Source: CAZFZQ01 sp964522845 (GTDB taxonomy: Bacteria > Patescibacteriota > Patescibacteriia > GCA-002772895). Taken from it: a stretch of 21,785 bases of DNA. Position 1 is the stretch's first letter, and each line of letters opens with the position of its first letter. The stretch covers positions 1-21,785 of the forward strand of contig CAZFZQ010000010.1 in NCBI GenBank assembly GCA_964522845.1. The letters are read 5' to 3'. The notes below the pieces were generated by a model that ran no database searches, was not told where the DNA came from, and worked only from the letters and a program-made list of their open reading frames with translations. A program made the translations under genes and the position numbers. Shown piece after piece: positions 12,505 to 20,292 of this stretch.

Positions 12505-14730
12505 CTACTCCCCGCATTCTTTGTTTGAACATTTCGTTGTTCCATTCTTGCCGGCCACCATGAGCGATTCGCAATCCGGACATTTCTCTCCGGTCGGGCG
12601 GGACCAGAGGGCAAAATTGCATTTTGGATAACTGGAACAGCCGAAAAATTCTTTTCCGCGCTTGGTGCGGCGGGAAACAACTTGTCCTGTTTTACACGAG
12701 GGACATGCTACGCCGGTCGCGTCATTTAGCGGTTTCATATTTTTGCATTTTGGATAACCGGAACAGCCTAAAAATTTTCCATACTTTCCTTCTTTAATCA
12801 GCATCTTAGCGCCGCATTTATTGCAAAATTCATCTGACTCTTTGATGGTTTCTTCCAATTTTTTTCCGTCCATGGGCATGGTAAATTTGCATTTGGGAAA
12901 AGCGCTGCAAGCTAAAAATTTTCCATAGCGCGACATTTTGGCAACCATGGGCGCGCCGCAAAGTTCGCACACCGCGTCAATTTTTTCCTGCACCGGTTCC
13001 ACCTTTTGGACATCCTTATATTTTTCTTCCAAGTTTTTGTGGAACGGCTCATAAAATTCTTTAATCACCGGCTGCCATTCCGCCTTGCCTTCGGCAATGT
13101 CATCTAATGAGTCCTCCATTTTGGCGGTAAATTCATAATCAACAATTTGCGGGAAATTGGCAGTCAAAAGATCAATCACCATAAAAGCAACTTCTTTCGG
13201 TTCCAATTTTTTTGCCGCGTCGCGCTGGGTGTAGCCGCGTTCAATCAGCGTGGAAATAATTGGCGCGTAAGTGGATGGGCGGCCGATGCCGTGTTCTTCC
13301 ATGGCCTTAACCAAGGCCGCATCGCTGTATCTTGCCGGCGGTTCGGTAAAATGCTGATTACCGGACAAATCTTTCAAATCCAATTTGTCGCCCACGGAGA
13401 GTTCCGGCAAAACCACATCTTTAGCATCAACGCCGTAAATTTTCAAAAAACCGTCAAACACCATCACGTTGCCATTGGCGCGGAACTCGGCACCGGCACC
13501 CGCGATGCTCAAAGTCGCTTGGCGGAAAATTGCGGCCTTAGCCACGGTGGACATAGCCCGCTTCCAAATCAATTCATAAAGGCGCAACTGATTTTTATTC
13601 AAAAATTCTTTCAAGTCTTGCGGCGTCCGGCTGGCCAATGACGGCCTGATGGCTTCGTGCGCTTCTTGCGCGCTTCTGGTTTTGGTTTTATATTCGCGTG
13701 ATACTTCTTCAACATATTTCGCGCCCAGTTCGGATGCAACCCAGTTTTTCGCCTGCGAAATAAATTTTTCCGACAGCGTGCAAGAATCGGTGCGCATGTA
13801 AGTAATCAAACCCGTGTGTTTGCCCGAACCGATGTCCACGCCTTCATATAATTCTTGCGCGATTTTCATTGTCTGCTTGGCGGAAAAGCCAAGTTTTTTA
13901 TTCGCTTCCTGTTGTAAAGATGAAGTATTAAAAGGAGCGGACGGCTGTTTGTGCACTTCTTTTTCTTTGAGGTCGGAAACTTTATATTCCGCATTTTTCA
14001 AACGGCTAACAATTTCATCAACCTGCTCCTTGTTTTTCAAATCCATTTTTTCAATGGCTTTTTCATCAAGGCTGTGAAGCTTGGCCTGGATTTCCTTATC
14101 ATCCCCAGTAGTAGAGCTAAGCTCACTACGGGGCTTCGTTTTCAAAAATAACGCCTCAATAGACCAATATTCTTCCGGCGTGAAGGCCTTGATTTCTTTT
14201 TCTCTTTCTATAATAAAACGCAAGGCGGATGACTGCACGCGTCCGGCGGAAAGTCCGCGCGCGACTTTTTTCCATAAAAATGGCGAAAGCTCATAACCCA
14301 CGAGGCGATCCAAAACGCGCCGCGCTTGTTGAGCGTTAACCAAATTCATATCAATAGGACGCGGAGCATCCAGCGCTTCGGTAATGGCTTCCTCCGTAAT
14401 TTCATGAAAGGTAATGCGTTTGGCGTCTTTCGGCTCAACGCCCAAGACCGTGCACAAATGCCAAGAAATGGCCTCGCCTTCGCGGTCATGATCAGTACCG
14501 AAATAGATTTCCTTGGCTTTCTTCCCCAATTTTTTCAACTCGTTCACTCTTTTTGATTTATCGCGCGGAGTGATATAGTGCGGCAAAAATCCATTTTCAA
14601 TATCAATGCCCATATCGCTTTTTGGCAAATCCCTGATGTGGCCAAAAGAAGATACGACTTCGTATTTTCCATCCAAAATTCCGGTAATGGTTTTTGCTTT
14701 TGTCGGCGACTCTACAATTAATAATTTCAT
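12505..14730 (-). CDS. topA: DNA topoisomerase I
   Basis: A 741-residue type IA topoisomerase that relaxes negative supercoils. TOPRIM domain at ~1-115 (LLIVESPTKAKTI, GTDHDREGEAI); active-site Y311 in LITYMRTDS; GLSAGRVQSSALR at ~159-171; HGIGRPSTYAPII in the central domain. The C-terminus carries four C4 zinc fingers (CELC...CSAFPKC, CNKC...CSGYPKC, CPSC...CSSYPKC, CPDC...C..C). The start at 14730 is chosen because MKLLIVESPTKAKT matches the family N-terminus; a TTG 48 bases upstream would add a non-conserved stretch. PRSELSSTTG (~200-209), in a loop after the EYWSIEA strand, is the repeat also found in the NYN gene. The leader between folC and topA is highly structured. Confidence 0.97.
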   Translation of the reverse strand: MKLLIVESPTKAKTITGILDGKYEVVSSFGHIRDLPKSDMGIDIENGFLPHYITPRDKSKRVNELKKLGKKAKEIYFGTDHDREGEAISWHLCTVLGVEPKDAKRITFHEITEEAITEALDAPRPIDMNLVNAQQARRVLDRLVGYELSPFLWKKVARGLSAGRVQSSALRFIIEREKEIKAFTPEEYWSIEALFLKTKPRSELSSTTGDDKEIQAKLHSLDEKAIEKMDLKNKEQVDEIVSRLKNAEYKVSDLKEKEVHKQPSAPFNTSSLQQEANKKLGFSAKQTMKIAQELYEGVDIGSGKHTGLITYMRTDSCTLSEKFISQAKNWVASELGAKYVEEVSREYKTKTRSAQEAHEAIRPSLASRTPQDLKEFLNKNQLRLYELIWKRAMSTVAKAAIFRQATLSIAGAGAEFRANGNVMVFDGFLKIYGVDAKDVVLPELSVGDKLDLKDLSGNQHFTEPPARYSDAALVKAMEEHGIGRPSTYAPIISTLIERGYTQRDAAKKLEPKEVAFMVIDLLTANFPQIVDYEFTAKMEDSLDDIAEGKAEWQPVIKEFYEPFHKNLEEKYKDVQKVEPVQEKIDAVCELCGAPMVAKMSRYGKFLACSAFPKCKFTMPMDGKKLEETIKESDEFCNKCGAKMLIKEGKYGKFLGCSGYPKCKNMKPLNDATGVACPSCKTGQVVSRRTKRGKEFFGCSSYPKCNFALWSRPTGEKCPDCESLMVAGKNGTTKCSNKECGE
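14104..14133 (-). repeat. In-frame palindromic repeat, copy 2 (topA)
   Basis: On the gene strand this reads CCCCGTAGTGAGC, TTA, GCTCTACTACTGGG (to 14103), nearly identical to 2396-2429 and translated in the same frame (PRSELSSTTG versus SRSELRSTTG). The arms GTAGTGAGC and GCTCTACTAC pair with one bulge. Confidence 0.88.
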
Positions 14731-14881
14731 ACCCAGTAAGACAACTTTGAAAATAGCCAATCTAATTTTATTAACCAATATCCAAAGTCACCTAATTATT
14801 GTTTTGCTCAGCAAAACCAAGATCAATTTTTCTCGTTATACCTTCGGCATAACGATGGTCAAAGTTGATCTTACTGGGCAT
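14729..14881 (-). promoter_or_regulatory. folC-topA spacer: inverted-repeat leader with alternative folds
   Basis: The ends of the spacer are near-perfect inverted repeats of 22-23 bases (14729-14750 and 14859-14881; one mismatch, one indel). The topA-proximal copy contains the topA start region (TTACTGGGTATG). On the topA strand the distal copy can instead pair by AAGATCAA/TTGATCTT (14873-14866 with 14826-14819), enclosing CGTTATGCC-GAA-GGTATAACG (14854-14834). That inner stem is fully paired as topA-strand RNA (one G-U) but has an A-C mismatch on the other strand. A further hairpin GTTTTGC-TGA-GCAAAAC (14817-14801) follows. Confidence 0.6.
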
Positions 14882-14884
14882 AAA

Positions 14885-16222
14885 TTAAAATGTTGATTTT
14901 CTGAGTTTAATAATTTGTTCTTCCGGATACCAATATTCCCTCAACTCGCCTGCCAAAAATATTGACCCCGTTATCATCAGTAAATCATTATTGCGCAATC
15001 TTGGCAAAATGTCAAGCAGGGCGTCTTTTGCCAGATGAAAATATTTTGTTTTTTTGCGCGCCGCTTTGGGAACGGAATTCAGCCAGTCGGCGCGGCTCCG
15101 GCACTTGCGAAACGGATTCCTAAACCGCGTTAAATATATTTTATCAAAATGCTGAAAAAATTCAGACAAAATTTTTACTTTTTTATTTTTGGACATGGCG
15201 ATAATTAAATAGCTTGTAGCTTGTAGCTTGTAGCTTGTAGTCAGAAAATCCAGGCCGGCCTTTAGTTTGTCATCATTGTGCGCGCCATCTATTATTATAA
15301 GTGGTTTTTTTGATACAACTTCCAGCCGCGCGGAATATTGCGTTGCGAGCAATCCTTTTTTTATAGCCGCTGGCGGAACTCTCAGATCCTTGGCGCATTC
15401 TATCGCGAGCGCCGCGTTTTTGGCCTGATGATCTCCTAAAAGACGCAATTTATAATGCTCTTTTTTATATTCAAATTCCGTGCCGTCTAAATCCGTTTTA
15501 ATGTTTTTCAGGTTCTTGTGCTCCGCCATTCTGCATTCTGCATTCTGCATTCTGCATTTTTTTATAAATATTTTCAATATTTTTTTGCGCTTCTCACCAG
15601 TTAAAAGCGGGGTGCCGCGTTTTATAATTCCCGCTTTTTCTTTGGCCACATCCGCCAGCGTCGGGCCGATAATATCAAGATGGTCGCGGCCGATGTTGGT
15701 AATAATAGTATAAACCGGATTTTTTATGGCATTGGTTGCGTCGCGGCGGCCGCCCATTCCGGTTTCAATAACGGCGTGTTTACACTTCATTTTCTTAAAA
15801 TACAAAATAGCAATGATGAAAGTAAATTCAAAAAAGTTGAGAGAAGTTCCGGATACATCCATCTTATTTTTTAAAAAATTTACAAGCTCCACCAAATCTT
15901 TTTCATTAATATATTTTTCACCGACCTTAATACGTTCGCAATATGTTGTAGTGTGCGGGGAAGTATAAAGTCCCGTCTTGTGCCCGGCGGAAGATAAAAT
16001 ATTTTGCAACATGGCCGCAACCGAGCCCTTGCCCGAGGTGCCGGCAATATGGATTATTTTTAATTTTTTTTCCGGATTTCCCAAAAATCGCAAAAAATCC
16101 CGCACTTTTTTCACATGCTCTTCAGCCCGTTTTTTCGTCCGTCCTTCCATCGCGGAAATGTTGGCAAGCGATTCAATAAAATCAACCGCCTTGTGATAGG
16201 TTTTTATTTTATATTTTAACAT
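14885..16222 (-). CDS. folC: Folylpolyglutamate synthase / dihydrofolate synthase
   Basis: A 445-residue Mur-ligase-family enzyme that adds glutamate to folates (and, in bifunctional members, makes dihydrofolate from dihydropteroate). Visible motifs: P-loop HIAGTSGKGSVAAML (~58-72), ETGMGGRRDATNA (~153-165), NIGRDHLDIIG (~176-186) with VAKEKAGIIK, LLGDHQAKNAALA (~261-273) and IIDGAHNDDKL (~310-320). Two segments are repeat-encoded and non-family: KKCRMQNAECRMAE (~221-234) and TTSYKLQATSYL (~328-339). Both lie in linkers and leave motifs intact. The start overlaps the dprA stop by 14 bases, so the two are translationally coupled. Confidence 0.94.
   Translation of the reverse strand: MLKYKIKTYHKAVDFIESLANISAMEGRTKKRAEEHVKKVRDFLRFLGNPEKKLKIIHIAGTSGKGSVAAMLQNILSSAGHKTGLYTSPHTTTYCERIKVGEKYINEKDLVELVNFLKNKMDVSGTSLNFFEFTFIIAILYFKKMKCKHAVIETGMGGRRDATNAIKNPVYTIITNIGRDHLDIIGPTLADVAKEKAGIIKRGTPLLTGEKRKKILKIFIKKCRMQNAECRMAEHKNLKNIKTDLDGTEFEYKKEHYKLRLLGDHQAKNAALAIECAKDLRVPPAAIKKGLLATQYSARLEVVSKKPLIIIDGAHNDDKLKAGLDFLTTSYKLQATSYLIIAMSKNKKVKILSEFFQHFDKIYLTRFRNPFRKCRSRADWLNSVPKAARKKTKYFHLAKDALLDILPRLRNNDLLMITGSIFLAGELREYWYPEEQIIKLRKSTF
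15210..15240 (+). repeat. Heptamer array (TAGCTTG)x4 inside folC
   Basis: Four perfect TAGCTTG units plus TAG on the plus strand. On the folC strand it is (CAAGCTA)n, open in all three frames, encoding SYKLQAT repeats. Gain or loss of one unit would shift the frame. Confidence 0.95.
15527..15558 (+). repeat. Heptamer array (CATTCTG)x4 inside folC
   Basis: Four perfect CATTCTG units plus CATT. On the folC strand it is (CAGAATG)n, open in all three frames, encoding CRMQNAE repeats. It is a different heptamer from the one at 15210. Confidence 0.95.
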
Positions 16223-17336
16223 ATTTTCCTCTGATGTTTTTTATAACACCCTCCATTTCCAAGTCGGTAAGCGCCCCCATTAAATCAGCAATAGCCGTTC
16301 CTGTCAAGCGCGCGAGCTCATCCATTTCCAGGCCGTCGCCCGTCAAATTTTCTAAAATATTTTTTTCTATTTCATTTTTCGGCGCGTATTCTTTTTTTTC
16401 TTTTTTATCATCCAGGCCGTAAAATTCCAAAATATCTTCCGCTGACACAATTGGATGCGCGCCGTATTTAATCAAATAATTTACGCCCTCTGAGTTGGGG
16501 CTGAAAATACTCCCGGGAATAGCAAAAATATCCGTGCCATATTCAAGACCTAGTTTGGCCGTAATCAAAGTGCCGGATTTTTTTCCGCCTTCTATTATTA
16601 ATATGCCGCGGGATATACCCGCAATGATCCTGTTCCTCATGGGAAAATGAAACAGCTGAGTGCGGATGCCGGGCGGAATTTCCGTAAGCAGGAGGCCGCC
16701 AGTTTCAATAATTTTTTTCGCCAAGGTTAAATTTGATTTCGGGTAAATGGAGAGCTCGTCCAGCCCCGAACCCAAGACGGCCGCGGTTTTTTGTCCGCTC
16801 TTCACGGTAATTTCATGCGCCAGGCCGTCCACGCCGTAAGCCAGGCCGGAGATAATAACAAAATGCGGGCATAAATCTTTCACCAGCATCTCGCCCGCTC
16901 TCCGCCCGTACTCCGTCATTCTGCGGCTCCCGATAACAGCCAAACAATTATTCTTCAAAACATCCAAATCGCCTTTGTAAAATAAAATCGGCGGCGGGTC
17001 AAAAATATTTTTTAGCGCCGCGGGATAGTCCGCATCGAGGATGGTGATGATTTTTATATCGCCCAAGGTGTCATTGCGAACCCTGTAATCAGGGTGAAGC
17101 AATCCCGTCTTAAACGAGATTGCTTCGTCGCCAGGCCTCCTCGCAATGACAGAAAAAGAAGCTCGTTCTTCCAAAAAATCATCCAGCGCCTTTCCGCCGA
17201 TTTCCAATTTCAAAAAAGCGTCTTTCGGCGCCGTCAGAACTTTTTTCAAGTCGGAAAATCCCAGGAGGATTTTCCGCAACTCAACCGGCTTGTAGTAAAA
17301 ATACCGACTTAATAAAACCAGCAACTCTTCTTTCAT
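16209..17336 (-). CDS. dprA: DNA processing protein DprA (Smf)
   Basis: A 375-residue protein that in naturally competent bacteria protects incoming single-stranded DNA and loads RecA. The Rossmann-like core spans ~95-305: YPAALKNIFDPPPILFYKG, GSRRMTEYGRR (136-146), SGLAYGVDGLAH (163-174), FPMRNRIIAG (231-240), EGGKKSGTLITA and FAIPGSIFSPNSEGVN. An N-terminal helical domain (1-60) and a C-terminal winged helix (~325-375) complete it. Residues ~62-90 (SVIARRPGDEAIS..., ...YRVRNDT) are encoded by an 81-bp palindromic repeat placed between the N-terminal domain and the core. It is the first gene of dprA-folC-topA-comM, where a second transformation gene is at the far end. Confidence 0.95.
   Translation of the reverse strand: MKEELLVLLSRYFYYKPVELRKILLGFSDLKKVLTAPKDAFLKLEIGGKALDDFLEERASFSVIARRPGDEAISFKTGLLHPDYRVRNDTLGDIKIITILDADYPAALKNIFDPPPILFYKGDLDVLKNNCLAVIGSRRMTEYGRRAGEMLVKDLCPHFVIISGLAYGVDGLAHEITVKSGQKTAAVLGSGLDELSIYPKSNLTLAKKIIETGGLLLTEIPPGIRTQLFHFPMRNRIIAGISRGILIIEGGKKSGTLITAKLGLEYGTDIFAIPGSIFSPNSEGVNYLIKYGAHPIVSAEDILEFYGLDDKKEKKEYAPKNEIEKNILENLTGDGLEMDELARLTGTAIADLMGALTDLEMEGVIKNIRGKYVKI
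17070..17150. repeat. 81-bp palindromic repeat in frame inside dprA
   Basis: Terminal inverted repeats GTCATTGCGA (17070-17079) and TCGCAATGAC (17141-17150) are perfect; inner arms GAAGCAATC (17096-17104) and GATTGCTTC (17118-17126) also pair. The length is exactly 27 codons. It resembles the widespread 'GTCATTGCGA...CGAAGCAATC' dispersed repeats of many bacterial genomes, here read as VIARRPGDEAISFKTG. Confidence 0.93.
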
Positions 17337-17338
17337 AC

Positions 17339-17375
17339 TTCTAATTTCTATTTTCTAAATTCTAATTTCTAACTA
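17339..17375 (-). repeat. Heptamer array between PBP gene and dprA
   Basis: Plus strand: TTCTAAT, TTCTATT, TTCTAAA, TTCTAAT, TTCTAAC (17339-17373). On the gene strand it starts at the PBP stop TAG (17375-17373) and brings TAG into all three frames. It fills the whole 36-base gap to the dprA start. Confidence 0.88.
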
Positions 17376-20195
17376 CTGCACCGTCACATTTATATTCCTC
17401 TCTTTATTTCCGCCCACATCTTGAATCACGGCTTTTATTTCATAATTTCCACTGCCTACGCCGTCGCCCTGCCAGACCACCGATGAATAGCCGGCCGGAT
17501 TTTGCATTTCGCTGATTTTATTATAATTATTTTCGCCGGCCTTGGTGTACCAAAACGCCACGCCCGCTACTCCGGATAAATTAAAAGTTATGTTGATGGG
17601 AAACGAACTGATGATGGAATTATTTTTTGGCGAAATCCATGAAATATCTGAGGTGGAAACGCCAGAAGTGATATTGATATAAATTTCATGTGAATTGCTA
17701 TTATCTATATCATCATACGCCACAGCCTTAAATATATGAAACCCCTTTCCAACGTCCGCGGGCAAATTGATGTTTCCGTAAAACGGGCTTTGCATTGATG
17801 TGGCCACTAATTTTCCGTCCAAATAATATTCCACGCGGGAAACGCCGCGCGGCGCCGAGGCTTTGACGGCGGCTAAAAATGTTTTTCCCACCGACGCATT
17901 ATTTTGCGGCGAAGTAATGGTAATTTCCGGCTTATTCGCGGGAATATGCAAATCATCATATCCGGCCGGCGGAAGCTCGCTCATTATCCCCTGCTTCGCG
18001 GCCCATGTCTGCAGAGCTCCTTCCCAAGCCGCGTAAAACGGATCCTTGGCAGGGTCCTCCGGCGGCGGTCCTTGAGGATTATCTTTATCCGCGTAATATA
18101 AAATACTATGAATTTCTTTATATACTTTCTCAATAACAAATGACGATGGTGTGAGATCTGTGGCCAATTTTCCTGATGCCTTATCAATTTTTACGACTCC
18201 GCCGGGCAATTGCTCGCCATCCAAAATCGGCTTGCCTGTAATCATGGGTTTTGGTTTTACAAATTGCAAAGTTTTGTCTTTGGCCGCGGCTTTCATGAAA
18301 GCGTTCCAAATTGGCGCGGCCACAACCGAACCGTCCGCCTTGGCCTTCATGGCTTTGTTGTTGTTATTGCCCACCCAAACGCCCGCCGCGAGCTCGGGCG
18401 TGTATCCAACGGTCCAGGCGTCGTGATTGTCATTGGTGGTACCAGTTTTGACCGCGGACGGAAATCCGAGATTCAAATAATTCTTCGCGCCAAAAATATA
18501 TTCGCGCGCGGAATTGTCAGACAAAATATCATTAATTTGCCGCGCCACTTCTTCATTCATAACTTTTTTCAAATTCGGCTTATGTTCATATAAAACGCGG
18601 CCGGAAGAGTCTTCAACTTTTATAATCGGCGAAATTTCCGCCACTGATCCGTCATTGGCAAAAGCCGTAAAGGCTTGGACGTGTTCCACGAGCTTCACTT
18701 CGCCGCCGCCCAAAACCAGGGATAATCCAAAACGCGAACGATCTTTTAATGTTGTGTATCCCAGCGAATCGGCAAGGTCTAAAACATTACTTACACCCGC
18801 GAGATATAAAGTTTTCACAGCCGGAATGTTGAGCGAGCCGGCCAGCGCTTGCTTGGCGGAAACAAGGCCGTGTTCTTTGCCATCATAATTTTTTGGCGTG
18901 TAGCCGTCTTTTTCCGCCTGCGTCGGAAAAGTTGTTTCCACGTCTTCCAAAATCATATTCGGCGTATAGCCGCGCGCAAAAGCTTCGGCGTAGACAATGG
19001 GCTTGAAAGACGAGCCGGGCTGGCGCGGACGGATGGCCACATTCACATTACCATCGATACTTTTATCAAAATAATCCACCGAGCCGACCATGGATAAAAT
19101 TTCTCCGGTCTTGGGATCGGCGGCCACGAATGCGGCGTTAGTTGCGGCGTAAGAATTTATATTTTTTCTATTATCCGTAAGAATTTTTTCCGCCAGCTTT
19201 TGATCGTCCATATTGAGCGAGGTTGTAACCTTGAGCCCGCCCTCTTCCACCATTCTCTCGCCAAACATGTCGCTCAAAAAATCTTTCACGTAAAAAACAA
19301 AATGCGGCGCGGTAATATAAACGCGATTGTCTTGCAATTTTCCAAAAAGATCTTCTTTTTTTGCGGCCACAGCTTCGGTATGGCTAATATAATTTTGCTC
19401 CGCCATGGCGTCTATTACATATTTATACCGCGCAGTCAGGGCGTCGCGATTAGACCCATAAGGAGAATAATATGACGGCGCTTTGGGAAGCGAGGCCAAA
19501 AAAGCCGCTTCCGCAATATCCAAATCTTTGGCCGCTTTTCCAAAAAATCTCCGGGCGGCCGAACCAATACCATAAGTCACGGAACCATAGGGAATCTCGT
19601 TCAAATACATTTTCAAAATTTCATCCTTGCTGAATTTTTGTTCCAACTGAACGGTCAAAACTATTTCTTTGAGCTTTCTGGTGTAGGTTTTTTCCGGCGT
19701 CAAAATCGCGTTTTTTACAAATTGCTGGGTAATGGTGGAGCCGCTGACTTTTGTGCCCTTTGTAAGATTGGATAAAATTGAGCGCGCAATGCCTTTCCAG
19801 CTGATGCCGTGATGGTTATAAAAATTTCGGTCTTCGGCCGAAAGCGTGGCATATTTTACATACGGCGAAATTTCATCCAAAGAAAGCATGGTGCGGTTTT
19901 GATCGCCATAAACTTCATAAAGCAGGGTTTTGCCGTCGCGGTCGTAAATTTTTGTTGATTGTTTTAGCTGGCGGTCAATCATTCTGTCCGGACTCGGCAG
20001 ATATTGCATAAGCCACGCGTAATACCCCGCGCCAACCGTTCCGCCGACAAACATCAAAAGCAAAAATAGTAAAAATAAAGTGGAGAGTTGTTTTCTCCAT
20101 TTTGATTTTTTTCTATTGATGGAATCGGGCGGCAACTCTCTTTTTTTGAAAACCGGCCCGTTATCCCGCCATTTTTTAGGGGAAAATAATTTCAT
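17373..20195 (-). CDS. Class A penicillin-binding protein with C-terminal Ig-like domains
   Basis: A bifunctional peptidoglycan synthase of about 940 residues. A cytoplasmic basic tail and one membrane helix (~37-58) precede a GT51 glycosyltransferase domain (~80-250: catalytic E121 in EDRNFYNHHGI, GSTITQQFVKN, RKLKEIVL) and a transpeptidase domain (~345-640: S395-x-x-K in GSSFK, SLN at 454-456, KTGT at 583-586). Residues ~755-850 and ~850-940 look like two Ig-like beta domains (PEITITSPQNNASV..., ISWISPKNNSIISSFP...), probably wall- or surface-facing. Start is uncertain: ATG at 20195 gives MKLFSPKKW; ATG 20228 or TTG 20237 would extend it, and none has a Shine-Dalgarno. The TAG stop is the first triplet of a heptamer array. 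Confidence 0.93.
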   Translation of the reverse strand: MKLFSPKKWRDNGPVFKKRELPPDSINRKKSKWRKQLSTLFLLFLLLMFVGGTVGAGYYAWLMQYLPSPDRMIDRQLKQSTKIYDRDGKTLLYEVYGDQNRTMLSLDEISPYVKYATLSAEDRNFYNHHGISWKGIARSILSNLTKGTKVSGSTITQQFVKNAILTPEKTYTRKLKEIVLTVQLEQKFSKDEILKMYLNEIPYGSVTYGIGSAARRFFGKAAKDLDIAEAAFLASLPKAPSYYSPYGSNRDALTARYKYVIDAMAEQNYISHTEAVAAKKEDLFGKLQDNRVYITAPHFVFYVKDFLSDMFGERMVEEGGLKVTTSLNMDDQKLAEKILTDNRKNINSYAATNAAFVAADPKTGEILSMVGSVDYFDKSIDGNVNVAIRPRQPGSSFKPIVYAEAFARGYTPNMILEDVETTFPTQAEKDGYTPKNYDGKEHGLVSAKQALAGSLNIPAVKTLYLAGVSNVLDLADSLGYTTLKDRSRFGLSLVLGGGEVKLVEHVQAFTAFANDGSVAEISPIIKVEDSSGRVLYEHKPNLKKVMNEEVARQINDILSDNSAREYIFGAKNYLNLGFPSAVKTGTTNDNHDAWTVGYTPELAAGVWVGNNNNKAMKAKADGSVVAAPIWNAFMKAAAKDKTLQFVKPKPMITGKPILDGEQLPGGVVKIDKASGKLATDLTPSSFVIEKVYKEIHSILYYADKDNPQGPPPEDPAKDPFYAAWEGALQTWAAKQGIMSELPPAGYDDLHIPANKPEITITSPQNNASVGKTFLAAVKASAPRGVSRVEYYLDGKLVATSMQSPFYGNINLPADVGKGFHIFKAVAYDDIDNSNSHEIYINITSGVSTSDISWISPKNNSIISSFPINITFNLSGVAGVAFWYTKAGENNYNKISEMQNPAGYSSVVWQGDGVGSGNYEIKAVIQDVGGNKERNINVTVQ

Positions 20196-20240
20196 AAAAT
20201 CAATATTTACAATATCATAAAAGGTCATTTTTTTCAAGAT

Positions 20241-20263
20241 AAAATCCCGCCGAGCGGGATTTT
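20241..20263. terminator. Hairpin between dnaN and the PBP gene
   Basis: AAAATCCCGC (20241-20250) and GCGGGATTTT (20254-20263) form a perfect 10-bp stem with a 3-base loop. On the minus strand the T-run is part of the descending arm, so it can work as a dnaN terminator, though no extended T-tract follows. Confidence 0.65.
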
Positions 20264-20264
20264 C

Positions 20265-20292
20265 CTTACTACTTGCTACTTACTACCAACTA
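20265..20292 (-). repeat. Heptamer array at the dnaN stop codon
   Basis: Minus strand: TAGTTGG, TAGTAAG, TAGCAAG, TAGTAAG. The first TAG (20292-20290) is the dnaN stop codon. It shares GTAGTTGGTAGTAAGTAG with the arrays behind the recombinase and dksA-like genes, in the same orientation to the gene. Confidence 0.9.

Noticed and set aside
14729..14881. Insertion sequence or MITE as the preferred explanation
   Set aside because: No transposase and no visible target duplication; strand-specific pairing and position at the topA start favour a leader, though a MITE remains possible.
15069..15150. Further repeat insertion in folC (residues ~367-390)
   Set aside because: The segment looks unusual, but no second copy or palindrome was found in the window and this region is variable in FolC.
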